Origin: Aquilaria yunnanensis
Lineage: Eukaryota; Streptophyta; Magnoliopsida; Malvales; Thymelaeaceae
Direction: 5' to 3'
NCBI GenBank assembly: GCA_039654915.1
Contig: CM077600.1
Location: 33,737,992-33,801,991 of the forward strand
Length of the DNA stretch: 64,000 bases
Shown: positions 48,950 through 59,049 of the stretch, piece after piece
Layout of the letters: each line of letters opens with the position of its first letter
How positions within the stretch are numbered: the stretch's first letter is position 1
Notes under the pieces: model-generated
Seen by the model: the letters and a program-made list of their open reading frames with translations, nothing else
Told to the model about the DNA's origin: nothing
The model's database searches: none
Made by a program: the position numbers and the translations under genes

Positions 48950-49721
48950 TGTAATGACCAAAATCCAGAACAGGTCAACAGAACACTTGCCCACACCACA
49001 TGGGCTATCCTTTGGAAAAGGATAAGTGCTAGGTACTTAGGAATGGACTCTTAGTATAAGAAAGTTCCCCCGTCCCATACCAGCGGACTCAACCACATAC
49101 TTTGAGCCAAACCTGGCTCTAATACTATCTGTAATGACCCAAATCCAGAACAGGTCAATAGAACACCTGCCCACACCACATGGGCTATCCTTCGTCCCAT
49201 ACCAGCGGACTCAACCACATACTTTGAACCAAATCTGGCTCTGATACCATCTGTAATGACCCAAATCCAGAACAGGTCAACAGAACACCTGCCCACACCA
49301 CATGGGCTATCCTTAGGAAAAGGATAAGCGCTAGGTGCTTATGTTCTGGAATTGAAGCCTATATATCCACATAAGGCTTCCCACAATTCACCCATGTGGG
49401 ACATGGGGGTGTTACAAATTGGGACGTTGGGGTCAATCGGACTACTTAGCCCCTGGCTAAGTAGCCTCTCGAATCCAGGATTAATCTCGGTAGACGATGC
49501 ATGTGCATACCCACTATGGCACACCATCATAGTCCCGGGTCAGCTCTGATACCATCTGTAATGACGTAAGTCCATAACTGGTCAACGGAACACCTGCCCA
49601 CACCACATGGGCTATCCTTAGGAAAAGGATAAGCGCTAGGTGCTTATGTTTTGGAATTGGAGCCTATATATCCATATAAGGCTTCCCACAATTCACCCAT
49701 GTAGGACACGGGGGTGTTACA
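48950..49721 (-). mobile_element. TRIM retrotransposon array: four LTR-type repeats
   Basis: Four repeats start TGTAATGAC on plus: A 48950, B 49130, C 49252, D 49557. C (49252-49416) and D (49557-49721) are full 165-bp LTRs with TGTAA/TTACA ends; A and B are shortened. Before B, C and D lie CTAATACTATC, CTCTGATACCATC and GCTCTGATACCATC. On the minus strand these give TGGTATCAGAGC, the primer-binding site for initiator tRNA-Met. The internal region between C and D is only 140 bp and non-coding. The whole block is framed by one 5-bp duplication, ACTTT (48945-48949 and 49722-49726). No polypurine tract is obvious. Confidence 0.87.
49543..49554 (-). other. tRNA-iMet primer-binding site of the TRIM element
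   Basis: Reads TGGTATCAGAGC on the minus strand, two bases from the inner end of LTR D, the classic position and sequence for priming by initiator methionine tRNA. A shorter copy (GGCTCTGATACCA on plus) precedes LTR C. Confidence 0.85.
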
Positions 49722-49799
49722 ACTTTATTCTATTTTTTTTATTCCTTTCAATAATTTTAGTTTTTTTTAATCTAATAAATTGGGAATGACAAATTTGAG

Positions 49800-51560
49800 T
49801 ATTATTAAAATAGGAAATAAAATAAAAATTAAGGATAAAAAGGTCATCCAACTTTTTTGACATATTCATGCTTTTTATCATTGATTCAAATAGATATAAT
49901 TTTGAGGTTTTTGAAACTTTTAAATTCCAATTAAAATATTTCATTCAAATTTAAAAGTACAAAAAATTGATAATTTATGTTTAAGGACATGTACAAAAAA
50001 TATATAATTTAATTAAGGACATATTTATTACAAAATTTTAACTTATTATGGCTATTTAAGATAGTTTTCACTATTAAAATTTATATTTAATATATAACTT
50101 TCAGCAAATGTACTAAAGCTAAAAAAGGGCATGGAGATTCCTCTTTTTTTTTTTTGTTTTTCAGAAAGTTCCAAAGGGACTTATATTTTTTTTCTTTATT
50201 TTTTAGATTTCTAGTGCTAATTATACCTCTAATAAATATGCAACACCAAATTAATTTGGGTCTCATTTAAAAAATAAAACTCCATATAAGTTAAGGTTAT
50301 AAAAATTGATTAACTTTTTTTCACTTTCATAATTTTTCTAATATTGATAATATAACATTACGTTCCTTGAAAGTATAATGTTTATAATGAAATTAAAAAA
50401 ATATATATCATTAGAAAAGGGAAATAAAATAAAACTCAGGGATAAAAAGATTCAACATTTGACATATTCATACTTTTTATGAGTTTTATCAGATTTAAAT
50501 TGTTGATTCAAATAGACATATGAGGTTTTTGAAACTTTTAAGTTCCAATTAAAATCCTTCATTCAAGTTTAAGAGTACAATATATATATATATATAATTT
50601 AATTAATGAAATATTTGTTACAAAATTTTAACTTACTATGGCTATTTAAAAAAATTTTTGCCATCAAAATTTATACTTAATATATAACTTTTAAGTAATT
50701 GTATTAAAGCTATGAAAAAACATACAGATTCTTCTTTTTTGTTTTTTAAAAAATGCACATATGAGACTTTTATTTTTTCTCTATTTTCCTTTTAGATTCT
50801 TAGTACTAATTATACCTCTAATGAATATGCAACACCAAATTAATTTGGGTCTCATTTAAAAAATAAAACTCCATGTAAGTTAAGGTTATAAAAATTGATT
50901 AACTTTTTTTCACTTTCATAATTTTTCTAATATTGATAATATAACATTACGTTCCTTGAAAGTATAATGTTTATAATGAAATTACAAAAAATATATCATT
51001 AAAAAAAGGAAATAAAATAAAACTCAGGGATAAAAAGATTCAACATTTGACATGTTCATACTTTTTATGAGTTTTATCAGATTTAAATTGTTGATTCAAA
51101 TAGACATAATTATGAGGTTTTTGAAACTTTTAAGTTCCAATTAAAATAATTCATTCAAGTTTAAGAGTACAATATATATATATATATAATTTAATTAATG
51201 AAATATTTGTTACAAAATTTTAACTTACTATGGCTATTTAAAAAAAAATTTGCCATCAAAATTTATACTTAATATATAACTTTTAAGTAATTGTATTAAA
51301 GCTACGAAAAAATATACAGATTCCTCTTTTTTATTTTTTAAAAACTGCACATATGAGACTTTTATTTTTTCTCTATTTTCCTTTTAGATTCTTAGTGTTA
51401 ATTATACCTCTAATAAATATACAACACCAAATTAATTTGAGTCTCATTAAAAACAAATAAAACACCCATAGGTTAAAAGTATAAAAGTCGATAAAAATTT
51501 TGCTGCTTTCATAATTTTTCTAATATTGATAATAGAGCATTATGTTGCATGAAAGTATAA
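49800..51560. repeat. 591-bp tandem array, about three copies
   Basis: The phrase TAATTTAATTAA recurs at 50005, 50595 and 51187 (periods 590 and 592). Each unit contains GCTATTTAA, ATTATACCTCTAATNAATATGCAACACC and GACATATTCAT-like text. Copies 2 and 3 are near-identical; copies 0 and 1 are more diverged, and the array fades at about 51560. Confidence 0.88.
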
Positions 51561-52420
51561 TCTTTATAATAAAATTAAAATCATTATTTACTCTCTTTGA
51601 GGGAAAATTAGTAGTTTGACATAATAAAAACTTTATACTCTCTCAATATATGTTATAAGAATTTATTTACTCCTTTTTAGATAGATAATAGTGTTCAGGT
51701 GAAAAATATTTATAATTAAGCAAGAAAAGCCTTAACTATACTCTCAATGTATATCAAATAATTTTTGGTATATAAAACTAACTTGTAAGAAGATAAACAA
51801 AGTATAGAACATCAACCCAAAAAAGCTTAAACCTAACCATTGAGATAGAGATTTAATTTATTTAGCATTAATTCAAATTAATCCAAATATGTTTTTTTGG
51901 ATTTTTTTGTTTGAAATTTATTTTATTAATTAATTAATTTTTTAAGTTGAATAATTAAAAAAATTCATAAAAAATTACTACAAAAAATTATTTAATAAAT
52001 TATTACAGATATATATAATTAGTTTTCAAATGATATTAGTTTTAGATGAAAAATTATGTAAAAATAAATTATTTTGGATAATCAACTTCAAACAATTATC
52101 TATTTTTTTCCACATGTATGGTTTAAATCACAAATCTTTATGTTAAAGCATTCATGAATTTCTATAACTCTTTAATAAGTAGGCTAAGTCAATCGTATAA
52201 CTCTAACTCCACTTAACAGTATGGGGCCCCAATATTAGTATAGATGAAACTGAAGATTTAAATTCTTAGAAGGCCTCCTAGTGTAAAAAAAACTCTTATT
52301 AAAAATTTTAGTTTTCTCTTTATAAATATAATTAAAACTTTAGTATATTGTTATTATTTTTTTAATGTATAAATAATTATTGATGAAAGGTTGTAAATTT
52401 TAAGTATTATTATTATTATA
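51561..52420. other. AT-rich Helitron interior, nothing recognised
   Basis: About 80% AT, without ORFs, domain text or clear repeat partners. Confidence 0.4.
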
Positions 52421-52645
52421 CTTTCTCCATCGCAAGTTCTTTGCAAAATTTTAGGTTTTTGACTTAAACTTATTTAATTTAATATTTTCTATTAACAATT
52501 TACAAAATTACGTTTAGAAACTATAAAAATTTTACTTTTTAAAGAATTTTTTTTAAAAAAATTAGCAAATATTAATATAAAAAAATTAAGTTAAAATTAA
52601 GTAAAAAAAAAATGAAATGTTGCAAAGAACTTGAGATGAAGATAG
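52421..52645. mobile_element. Stowaway MITE, 225 bp
   Basis: The left end CTTTCTCCATCGCAAGTTCTTTGC and right end GCAAAGAACTTGAGATGAAGATAG are inverted copies of a decayed Stowaway terminus, flanked by TA (52419-52420, 52646-52647). It is inserted exactly beside the segment matching 46420. Confidence 0.82.
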
Positions 52646-53884
52646 TAGTTTGAACATCAAGCAAAGGAAAGAGAAAATAAATTGACCCAAACTAATGCTC
52701 AAAAGTATTTATAAAAAATTTAAGGCACATTTGTCAAATTTAACTAAATTTATTGTTAAGTAATGATTTTTCTGAAGATTAACGCCTAAAAACAATGCAT
52801 GCATAATGCTAATTTGATGCAACTCATAAGATTTTATTGGCTCTAAAAAATAATAAAAATAAAAATACATTAATATTATTTAGTGTAGAGAAATAGTTAG
52901 TTGCTAAGAATAGAAACTTATGCTCCAACATTCAAAATGATGACCATGAGGGAAAAAATACTTCTTATAATTTTTCTAATATTTTAAAATATTGGAAAAA
53001 TGTAAAAATAAATTTGCTACTAAAATTCCTCTTTATTATCATATAATCAACTAATTCTAAGAGCTAAGAATTTTTTTTTCTAAAATTTTTCACAATGACC
53101 TTTGCTACAATAATAATTCTTTTACTTTTTTTTTTCATAGTATGTACTTGAATCATATGTGAATTATATGATTGCTCTAATGTGGACCAAATACCTAAGC
53201 TTTTAAAGTATATATTCATTCAAATAGAGAAAAGGAAACTTAATTGAAAAAAATTGTATATTCAAAAATATTTTTTATAGTAGAATAAACTTAGGGCATA
53301 TTTGTTAAAATTAACTAAGTTTAGTGGTCAAAATAAGTTTAGTAGTCAAAATAGTAAATTTTCCAAAAACCAAAGGCTAAACGCATTCCACTTTGCATTT
53401 TTTCCATCTCTTATTAAATTTTTAGTATTTTAATACTACTAAATATCTAATTAAATAGGCAACTATATATTTAGATTTCTGTAAGTGGATTCTTTTCTTT
53501 CCTTCTTTTTAGAGCCTTAATACTAACACAATTCTAATTAAATAGACAATATAAGTTTTTTATCATTAAAAGAGTAAAAGAACTTATAATTTTAGGATAA
53601 AGGAAAAACTATATGTGAACTATTATAAAATGTTCACTTCTATAATTTTTAATATATACTTTTATACCTAAAATTATTTTTTAATATTCAACACTTATAG
53701 ATTTTCATGTGAAACTTTAGCATGAGTTTTACCACATAATAAGTTTTCACAATATATACTCATTCAAGTTGCAAAAAAAAAAACTTAATTGAAAAAAAAT
53801 TATGTTCAAAGGTACCTTGTATAGTAATAAAAATTTTAGCTTGAGTTTTACTATATATTTAATTTTTTATTCAAATAAAAAATT

Positions 53885-54860
53885 TAGTTATGAAGGTTTT
53901 TAAAAAGCCAAGTTGAAAGTTTAAGTTTCATAAAATATTTAGTTGTACAAACTTTAGCATGATTTTTACATTTAAGTCTTTTTTTCAAATAAAAGATTTG
54001 GGTATAAAATTTTTTGGAATGATAATTTGAAATTTTACTTTTATAAAATATTTACTTGAGGTATTATTTGATAGTAATATAGAACTAAGGGTGACATGTT
54101 TGAAGCACAAAAATTTTAATGGCAATTTAAGAGTTTTAGGTAAGATTAACACAAAAAAAATTATATAATGTGTAATTTTGTAATATAGAATTAAGGGCAG
54201 GCAAGTTTGTAACAAAAAATAAAATTTAGTGGTAACTTAAGGGTTTTTTTTAGTGTTATAGTGTTAATACAACTCCACTTAAATAGATAATGATAAAATT
54301 GGGTTTCATTAAAAGAACAACACATCTTATAATAGAAGGGTAAAAAAGTCGTTCAACATTTGTGCAGCTTCTAGTTATGAAGATTTTTAAAAAGCCAAGT
54401 TGAAAGTTTAAGTTTCATAAAATATTTAGTTGTACAAACTTTAGCATGATTTTTACATTTAAATCTTTTTTTCAAATAAAAGATTTGGGTATAAAATTTT
54501 TTGGAATGATAATTTGAAATTTTACTTTTTATAAAATATTTACTTGAGGTATTATTTGATAGTAACATAGAACTAAGGGTGACATGTTTTAAGCAAAAAA
54601 ATTTTAATGGCAATTTAAGAGTTTTAGGTAAGATTAACATAAAAAAAAATTATATAATGTGTAATTTTGTAATATAGAATTAAGGGCATGCAAGTTTGTA
54701 ACAAAAAATAAAATTTAGTGGTAACTTAAGGGTTTTTTTTTAGTGTTATAGTGTTAATACAACTTCACTTAAATAGATAATGACAAAATTGGATTTTATT
54801 AAAAGAACAACACATCTTATAATAGAAGGGTAAAAAAGTCGTTCAACATTTGTGCAGCTT
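53885..54860. repeat. Tandem duplication of the Helitron 5' end, 487-bp period
   Basis: Copy 1 53885-54371 and copy 2 54372-54860 both run from TAGTTATGAAG to GTTCAACATTTGTGCAGCTT. They differ by a few percent only, and copy 2 continues into the true Helitron 5' terminus. Confidence 0.9.
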
Positions 54861-54883
54861 CATGCTTTTTATAATATAAGATA

Positions 54884-54886
<3 letters not shown>

Positions 54887-54920
<34 letters not shown>
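54887..54920. repeat. (TA)n microsatellite at the Helitron right border
   Basis: About 17 TA units follow the Helitron 5' end; a shorter TA run lies at the other border (43608-43621), as expected if the element split a TA tract. Confidence 0.85.
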
Positions 54921-54927
<7 letters not shown>

Positions 54928-55799
54928 GGCAGTCTGTTGAAGGATGAACAGAGACAACTTGGAGCAGCAGACCGAAAGAAATAGCTAATTAAGGCAACTA
55001 GCTGGATGAATTGTAAACCCCTTTCTTCGACTGGATAAGCACAAGAACCGCTGCTGCATGCGATTGCCAAGTTCTGACAGAGAGTCTCGGAGGATGAGTT
55101 GCCAGCCTCTAATCCTAAGATATACTATATGTTTAATAACTGAACAAACCAGTTCAGAAGGCGGAAAGTTGACAATTTTGTGATTGTTATCAGATCGCGG
55201 TCAGAGATGAAGTTTGAATGGGTAGCTTCCTGCCATGCATTTCCCTGGACCACATTCAACCTCACATGATTTCTCTGATTTTGATCGCCAAAAAACACAC
55301 TACAATAGTGTACATTCAACTGATGGCTATATAAAAGTAAGAAAAGACGGATTCAAAGTGAATGTTCCTGCAAGAGCATGGTAAGAAACTGCATCAACAC
55401 TCCAAGTTCAATAAACCCTTAACATGATGTGGATGAAGCTACATACTGTCCAAATGTTCCATCAATTCCAACCACCAAATTCCGCTACAAGACCAATCTC
55501 CCACTAGATCTTCACAATTTTAGTCTGCCAACAAGACTCTAGTCCACAATGAAACAAGAAACAAAATAACAGCACCAAAGCAAGAACGAATGACACAAGA
55601 GAAACGAGGTAAGATTATGAAACATACAAAGGCCAACAAACAATAACTTTTATCTGCAAACAGAACAGATACGCATGTATTGCAATATGAAGCCATTGAC
55701 AGAATCTAAATTCTAAAATAATCCAGCTACTGCAACTTATCCCAAATCATGATCTACAAGGGCCCAACCCTGAATCCATCTTAACCCCCAAATCCAAAC
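54921..55799. other. Intergenic DNA and the TIM23 3' UTR
   Basis: No ORF of interest. Sequence from about 55540 to 55799 has a moderate GC content and is probably the 3' UTR of the minus-strand TIM23 gene. Confidence 0.4.
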
Positions 55800-56357
55800 T
55801 TAAATTGGCACGTATCTCTTGCCCAACTGCTTCCCAGTGACCGCCGCAGCAGCAGTAATCCCACCAATTGCCCCAGCAATAGCAGCCGACCGAGGTCCGG
55901 CCGCGGCCCGATAAAGCGCCCCTGTCCCGAGGCCAGCCACCACCGTATTCAGAATATCATCTTTACCCCTCAACCCATCGATCCCACTTTCCAGACCAGC
56001 AAATATCAGCCCTAGAACCCCAAGTGAGTTCCCGAACCGCCGTCCCGCCTGGCCGCCGGAGTTCAGCACGCGGTTCAGGCGGAGCTTGAGGGTCTCGCCC
56101 GCCTCGGCAGCGAGGACTCCCCGGTATGAGCCTTGGAGGCCGCCAACAAGGGCGCCGGAGAGGTAGCCGATGCCGGTGTAGTACTGGAGGTTCTCACCCC
56201 ACGATCGGCGAGACTTTTGGGCCTCCTCTTGGAAGAGAACTTCCGGGGAAGTGGGGAGATTGTAGAGCTTTTCAGCGGGGACATTGAAATTGAATTCTTG
56301 ATACGGGTGGTACAGGCGATATTTTTGTTCGCCACCGGAGCTCGTTGAATCAGCCAT
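55800..56357 (-). CDS. TIM23: Mitochondrial import inner-membrane translocase subunit Tim23
   Basis: A single 185-codon exon, typical of plant TIM23 genes (about 187 aa, intronless). Tim23 forms the core of the TIM23 complex, which takes presequence proteins from the TOM complex across or into the inner mitochondrial membrane. Residues 1-55 form the intermembrane-space part (YRLYHPYQEFNFNVPAEKLY, SPEVLFQEEA). The Tim17/Tim22/Tim23 domain, about 60-180, has four Gly-rich spans: GIGYLSGALVGGLQGSYRG, FGNSLGVLGLIFAGLESG, LNTVVAGLGTGALYRAAAG, AIAGAIGGITAAAAV. It ends GKRYVPI. GC-rich against an AT-rich background, as usual for this family. ATG 56357 gives the family N-terminus. Confidence 0.96.
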   Translation of the reverse strand: MADSTSSGGEQKYRLYHPYQEFNFNVPAEKLYNLPTSPEVLFQEEAQKSRRSWGENLQYYTGIGYLSGALVGGLQGSYRGVLAAEAGETLKLRLNRVLNSGGQAGRRFGNSLGVLGLIFAGLESGIDGLRGKDDILNTVVAGLGTGALYRAAAGPRSAAIAGAIGGITAAAAVTGKQLGKRYVPI

Positions 56358-56637
56358 GGTTAGGGTTTAGGGAGGGTTTTAGGAGTAAAGGGGAGACTTT
56401 TATGGCTTTCGAAGGTCAACAAAAGAAACCGAAGCGAGCGGGAATAGGATTTACTGTTGATCGGTTTTAATGGCATGAAGAAAAGAGGAAAAGCGAGTAA
56501 AAGCAGGATCTTTTTCTTGGATTTCCCTCAACATTGTTCCAGGTGGCGTAGGGATTAAACCTTAAAGCCGAAGGAGGTTGGATTGGACGCCTGACCTGGC
56601 ATCATTCACGATCGTTGACAGTATATGGACCGCCTAT

Positions 56638-56643
56638 TGGGCC
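56638..56643 (-). promoter_or_regulatory. Candidate site II element upstream of TIM23
   Basis: TGGGCC (on plus; GGCCCA on minus) lies about 280 bp upstream of the TIM23 ATG, with GGCC nearby. TGGGCY site II boxes, bound by TCP factors, are enriched in promoters of plant mitochondrial and growth genes. The call rests on motif and context only. Confidence 0.35.
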
Positions 56644-56649
56644 TTTTAA

Positions 56650-57400
56650 CAGGCCGAAAAAATACAATAAATATATACTACTAATAATAATTGAATAAAT
56701 GTAATGCTAGTAATTGATTTTTCACACTAGTAAAAATTTCATAATTATTAATTAGAGGTTTTCTAGGTCCTTAATGGGAATAGCCAAGTTAAAATTTTCA
56801 GTTCTGTATCCACTGTATATTCTGATTCTACATATAAGCAAAATGGAAGTGATCTTATATTCAACTATGTTCTATTTATACATGATTGATTATGAAGTTT
56901 CAGTATAAATGCAACTAATATGAAATGTTTGGGTCAGCCCACAACTTAGTTGGAGTGGCATCAGCAGGCTCTGAAATAAGGGCTGGCAATGACTTTACAC
57001 ATACAAGTTTTTATCATTGATAATTAAATAAGCAAATTTTAAGTGATACATCTCAATGAATTAAATGTGAATCATGGAGATTGCAAGATGATTGGGATAA
57101 GAAATATGTAGGAAGAAATGATGCAATAAGCATGCAAGCTGAAATATAAGCTGTTAGCATTCGAGATAACCATTTTGTATTGGATGTGCTTGGATTTTGT
57201 CTCGAATGCATCTTAGATGATGAAAGGTTAGCTATTACCCCTAGGACTTGCAATAATGTGAATATTATGCATCACCCACCTACCTGGTGGGTTTTCTTAC
57301 CCAAAAAAAATAAGGAATTCTAGTAATCGGCACTCAGTGACTTTCTGGATTTTTGGAAAACTTTATTGCTTCCGTGGATATGGAACCATGAAGACTTCCA
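56650..57400. other. Intergenic stretch, nothing recognised
   Basis: AT-rich DNA. A minus-strand 66-codon frame at 57053-57253 includes text like NPSTSNTKWLSRMLTAYIS, loosely like an RNase H-type retroelement remnant, but too short to call. Confidence 0.35.
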
Positions 57401-57549
57401 CTGAGTTGGGGTGGGCGGGATATTTGGAAATTTGAATTTTAAGGGAGATAAACTTGAAAGGGATGAAAGCACGATTCGAAACTTTAAGGGCGTGAATGTC
57501 ATTGTTAATACATTTCAGGGGCGTATGAAAATAGAACAAAGAGGCGCAT

Positions 57550-57757
57550 GGTCGACCATCTCACTGAAAATCCGAAATCCGGTTCCGTTCCTATGCGGAC
57601 CCAAAAACAAATCCCTAGAATTTTTCCTTCTCTGACATCTTGATCTCACTCGCTCGAGTTTTTCTATCTAATTGCCCAGAAATCCCCTCTAAAGTCGAAG
57701 CGGTTTCTGGAACGAGGATTCACTAAATTCATCTCTTATCTCGACGTTTCATCACAG
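57550..57757 (+). other. Probable 5' leader exon of the following gene
   Basis: C/T-rich leader-like sequence (TTTTTCCTTCTCTGACATC, CTCACTCGCTCGAG) ends at ATCACAG|GTATGATCC, a good splice donor at 57758. No long ORF; most likely untranslated. Confidence 0.45.
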
Positions 57758-58030
57758 GTATGATCCTTGAGCGAATCGAGATCCTATTTTTCTGGGTGTT
57801 TGATTTCAAGGGTTCTAGCTTTGGAAACTCCTGAATTTGGAACATTTCCGTAAGAATTTTGAGTACCGAATGGTGGAATGAAAATTTCAATGCCCTTGCT
57901 GTTCTCATAGTTTCCTGCTGTTTGATGTACAGATATCATTTACTATAGGGAAAATGAGAACATTGTCTGTTAGCTGTTATGTTAATATAATGTTCTTTCA
58001 ACCGATAGAAACGCAGACCCGGTCCCCCCT

Positions 58031-58046
58031 CCCCCCCCCCCCCCCC
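58031..58046. repeat. Homopolymer run of 16 C
   Basis: CCCCCCT precedes an uninterrupted 16-C run, then CTCTTTCTC. The exact length may be a sequencing or assembly estimate. Confidence 0.8.
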
Positions 58047-58706
58047 TCTTTCTCTTTCTTTTGAAGAAAATACGTTGCTGTGTCTTAGAATATGGTGTCA
58101 GAGGCATACCCATAATGGACATGTATACGGCTAAGCTTTGAAGGTACTGGTCTGTCTTCCAAGTGTTGGAGAAGCCTAGCCATGCTTGTTTTGACAGTTG
58201 TCCGTAATGCTTCGACATGGTTTCGTCATGAATAATGGAGGGTTCTGGCAAACTTCCTTGTGTGTTTAAAAGCGTGCTCCATCTCCCTGTTAGAAACATT
58301 ATTTATCGGTATTTTTTACATTATGCTCTTGTATTTGTGTTATTTTTTATTGTAACGTATGCCTGTATTTATTTTCTGGAATGCAGCTAATCCATCAGCA
58401 AGTGATTCAAGATTGAGTCCTATCTTGTTTTTATGACCATGTTGCCTCAAAAAAATATAACTTTTTCTTGTTACAGCTTTTGGTTATGAGACACTTGCAT
58501 GGGGTATATCATGGTTGTGTCATGGGATCAGTGTTTAGAGATGAATTACTAGAAATCTGGATTGAGTTAAAATGGACTGATCTGTGTTCTTTTTTTCTTT
58601 TTAGACATTCTTAACCAAAAGATGGCTCTGATTAAATGCAACTGCATGCGAGACTGACCCACCAATAAGAAATGATCTGCTGGTATTGATTTTTGGTTTT
58701 TAAGGT

Positions 58707-58988
58707 ATGGGGAAAGCATATCCTGGCCGAGTGCGAAGGGTGCAAAGAGGTCCAACTTCAACTACTTATTTTGAATCTGGTTCTAGATCATATACCCTAG
58801 CTCGTTCTCTACTGAGTGAAGAAGTGCAACAACTTCGAAATGAGATGCGAGAGATGCAAGTGAGAATGGATGATCGTTATGCGCAGTTGCAAGTGCAAAT
58901 AACACAACTTGTTGAACTCCTCAGAAACCATGTTCCCCCAGAGGCTTTGGCAAACATTGCTGATCCACCACCAGCACCACCAGCATGA
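58707..58988 (+). CDS. Small coiled-coil protein, possibly derived from a CACTA-type transposase
   Basis: A 93-codon frame begins at ATG 58707, three bases after an acceptor (TTTTTAAG|GT), and ends at 58988. Residues 1-35 are basic and Ser/Thr-rich (MGKAYPGRVRRVQRGPTSTT). Residues 38-72 form a heptad-like coiled coil (SEEVQQLRNEMREMQVRMD, then YAQLQVQITQLVELLRNH), and the tail is Pro-rich (PPAPPA). The C-terminal plan resembles plant Ptta/En/Spm transposases, which end in such coiled coils, so this may be a remnant or a domesticated piece. Leader-like sequence at 57550-57757 could belong to it. I cannot name the gene. Confidence 0.45.
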   Translation: MGKAYPGRVRRVQRGPTSTTYFESGSRSYTLARSLLSEEVQQLRNEMREMQVRMDDRYAQLQVQITQLVELLRNHVPPEALANIADPPPAPPA

Positions 58989-59049
58989 TCACACGCTTAG
59001 GTACTCCACTAGCATTGTTTACTAATATTATTACTCTGTATGCTATTCT

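Larger units (their letters stand above)
43623..54886 (-). mobile_element. Non-autonomous Helitron array, about 11.3 kb
   Basis: On the minus strand the 3' end has a perfect 7-bp stem hairpin (43635-43651), 8 nt, then CTAG (43623-43626), with the host T supplied by A43622. The 5' end reads TCTTATATTATAAAAAGC or, five bases further out, TCTTATCTTATATTATAAAAAGC (right edge 54881 or 54886), preceded by A. Both ends sit in (TA)n, matching A|T insertion. At about 47430 a second 5' end (GCACAAATGTTGAACGACTTTTTTAAC inward) abuts a 3'-end segment lacking the hairpin, so the block reads as two head-to-tail units, 43623-47430 and 47440-54886. No Rep/helicase gene is present. Cargo and insertions are listed separately. 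Confidence 0.8.

Noticed and set aside
49051..49530. Short ORFs of 63-81 codons in the TRIM region
   Set aside because: They translate LTR and primer-binding-site sequence, and the same text recurs because the LTR repeats. No protein family fits.
46929..54640. Lys/Phe-rich ORFs such as ILPKTLKLPLKF repeated at 47 and 54 kb
   Set aside because: They arise from translation of AT-rich Helitron 5'-end repeats; the copies carry frameshifts and have no domain.
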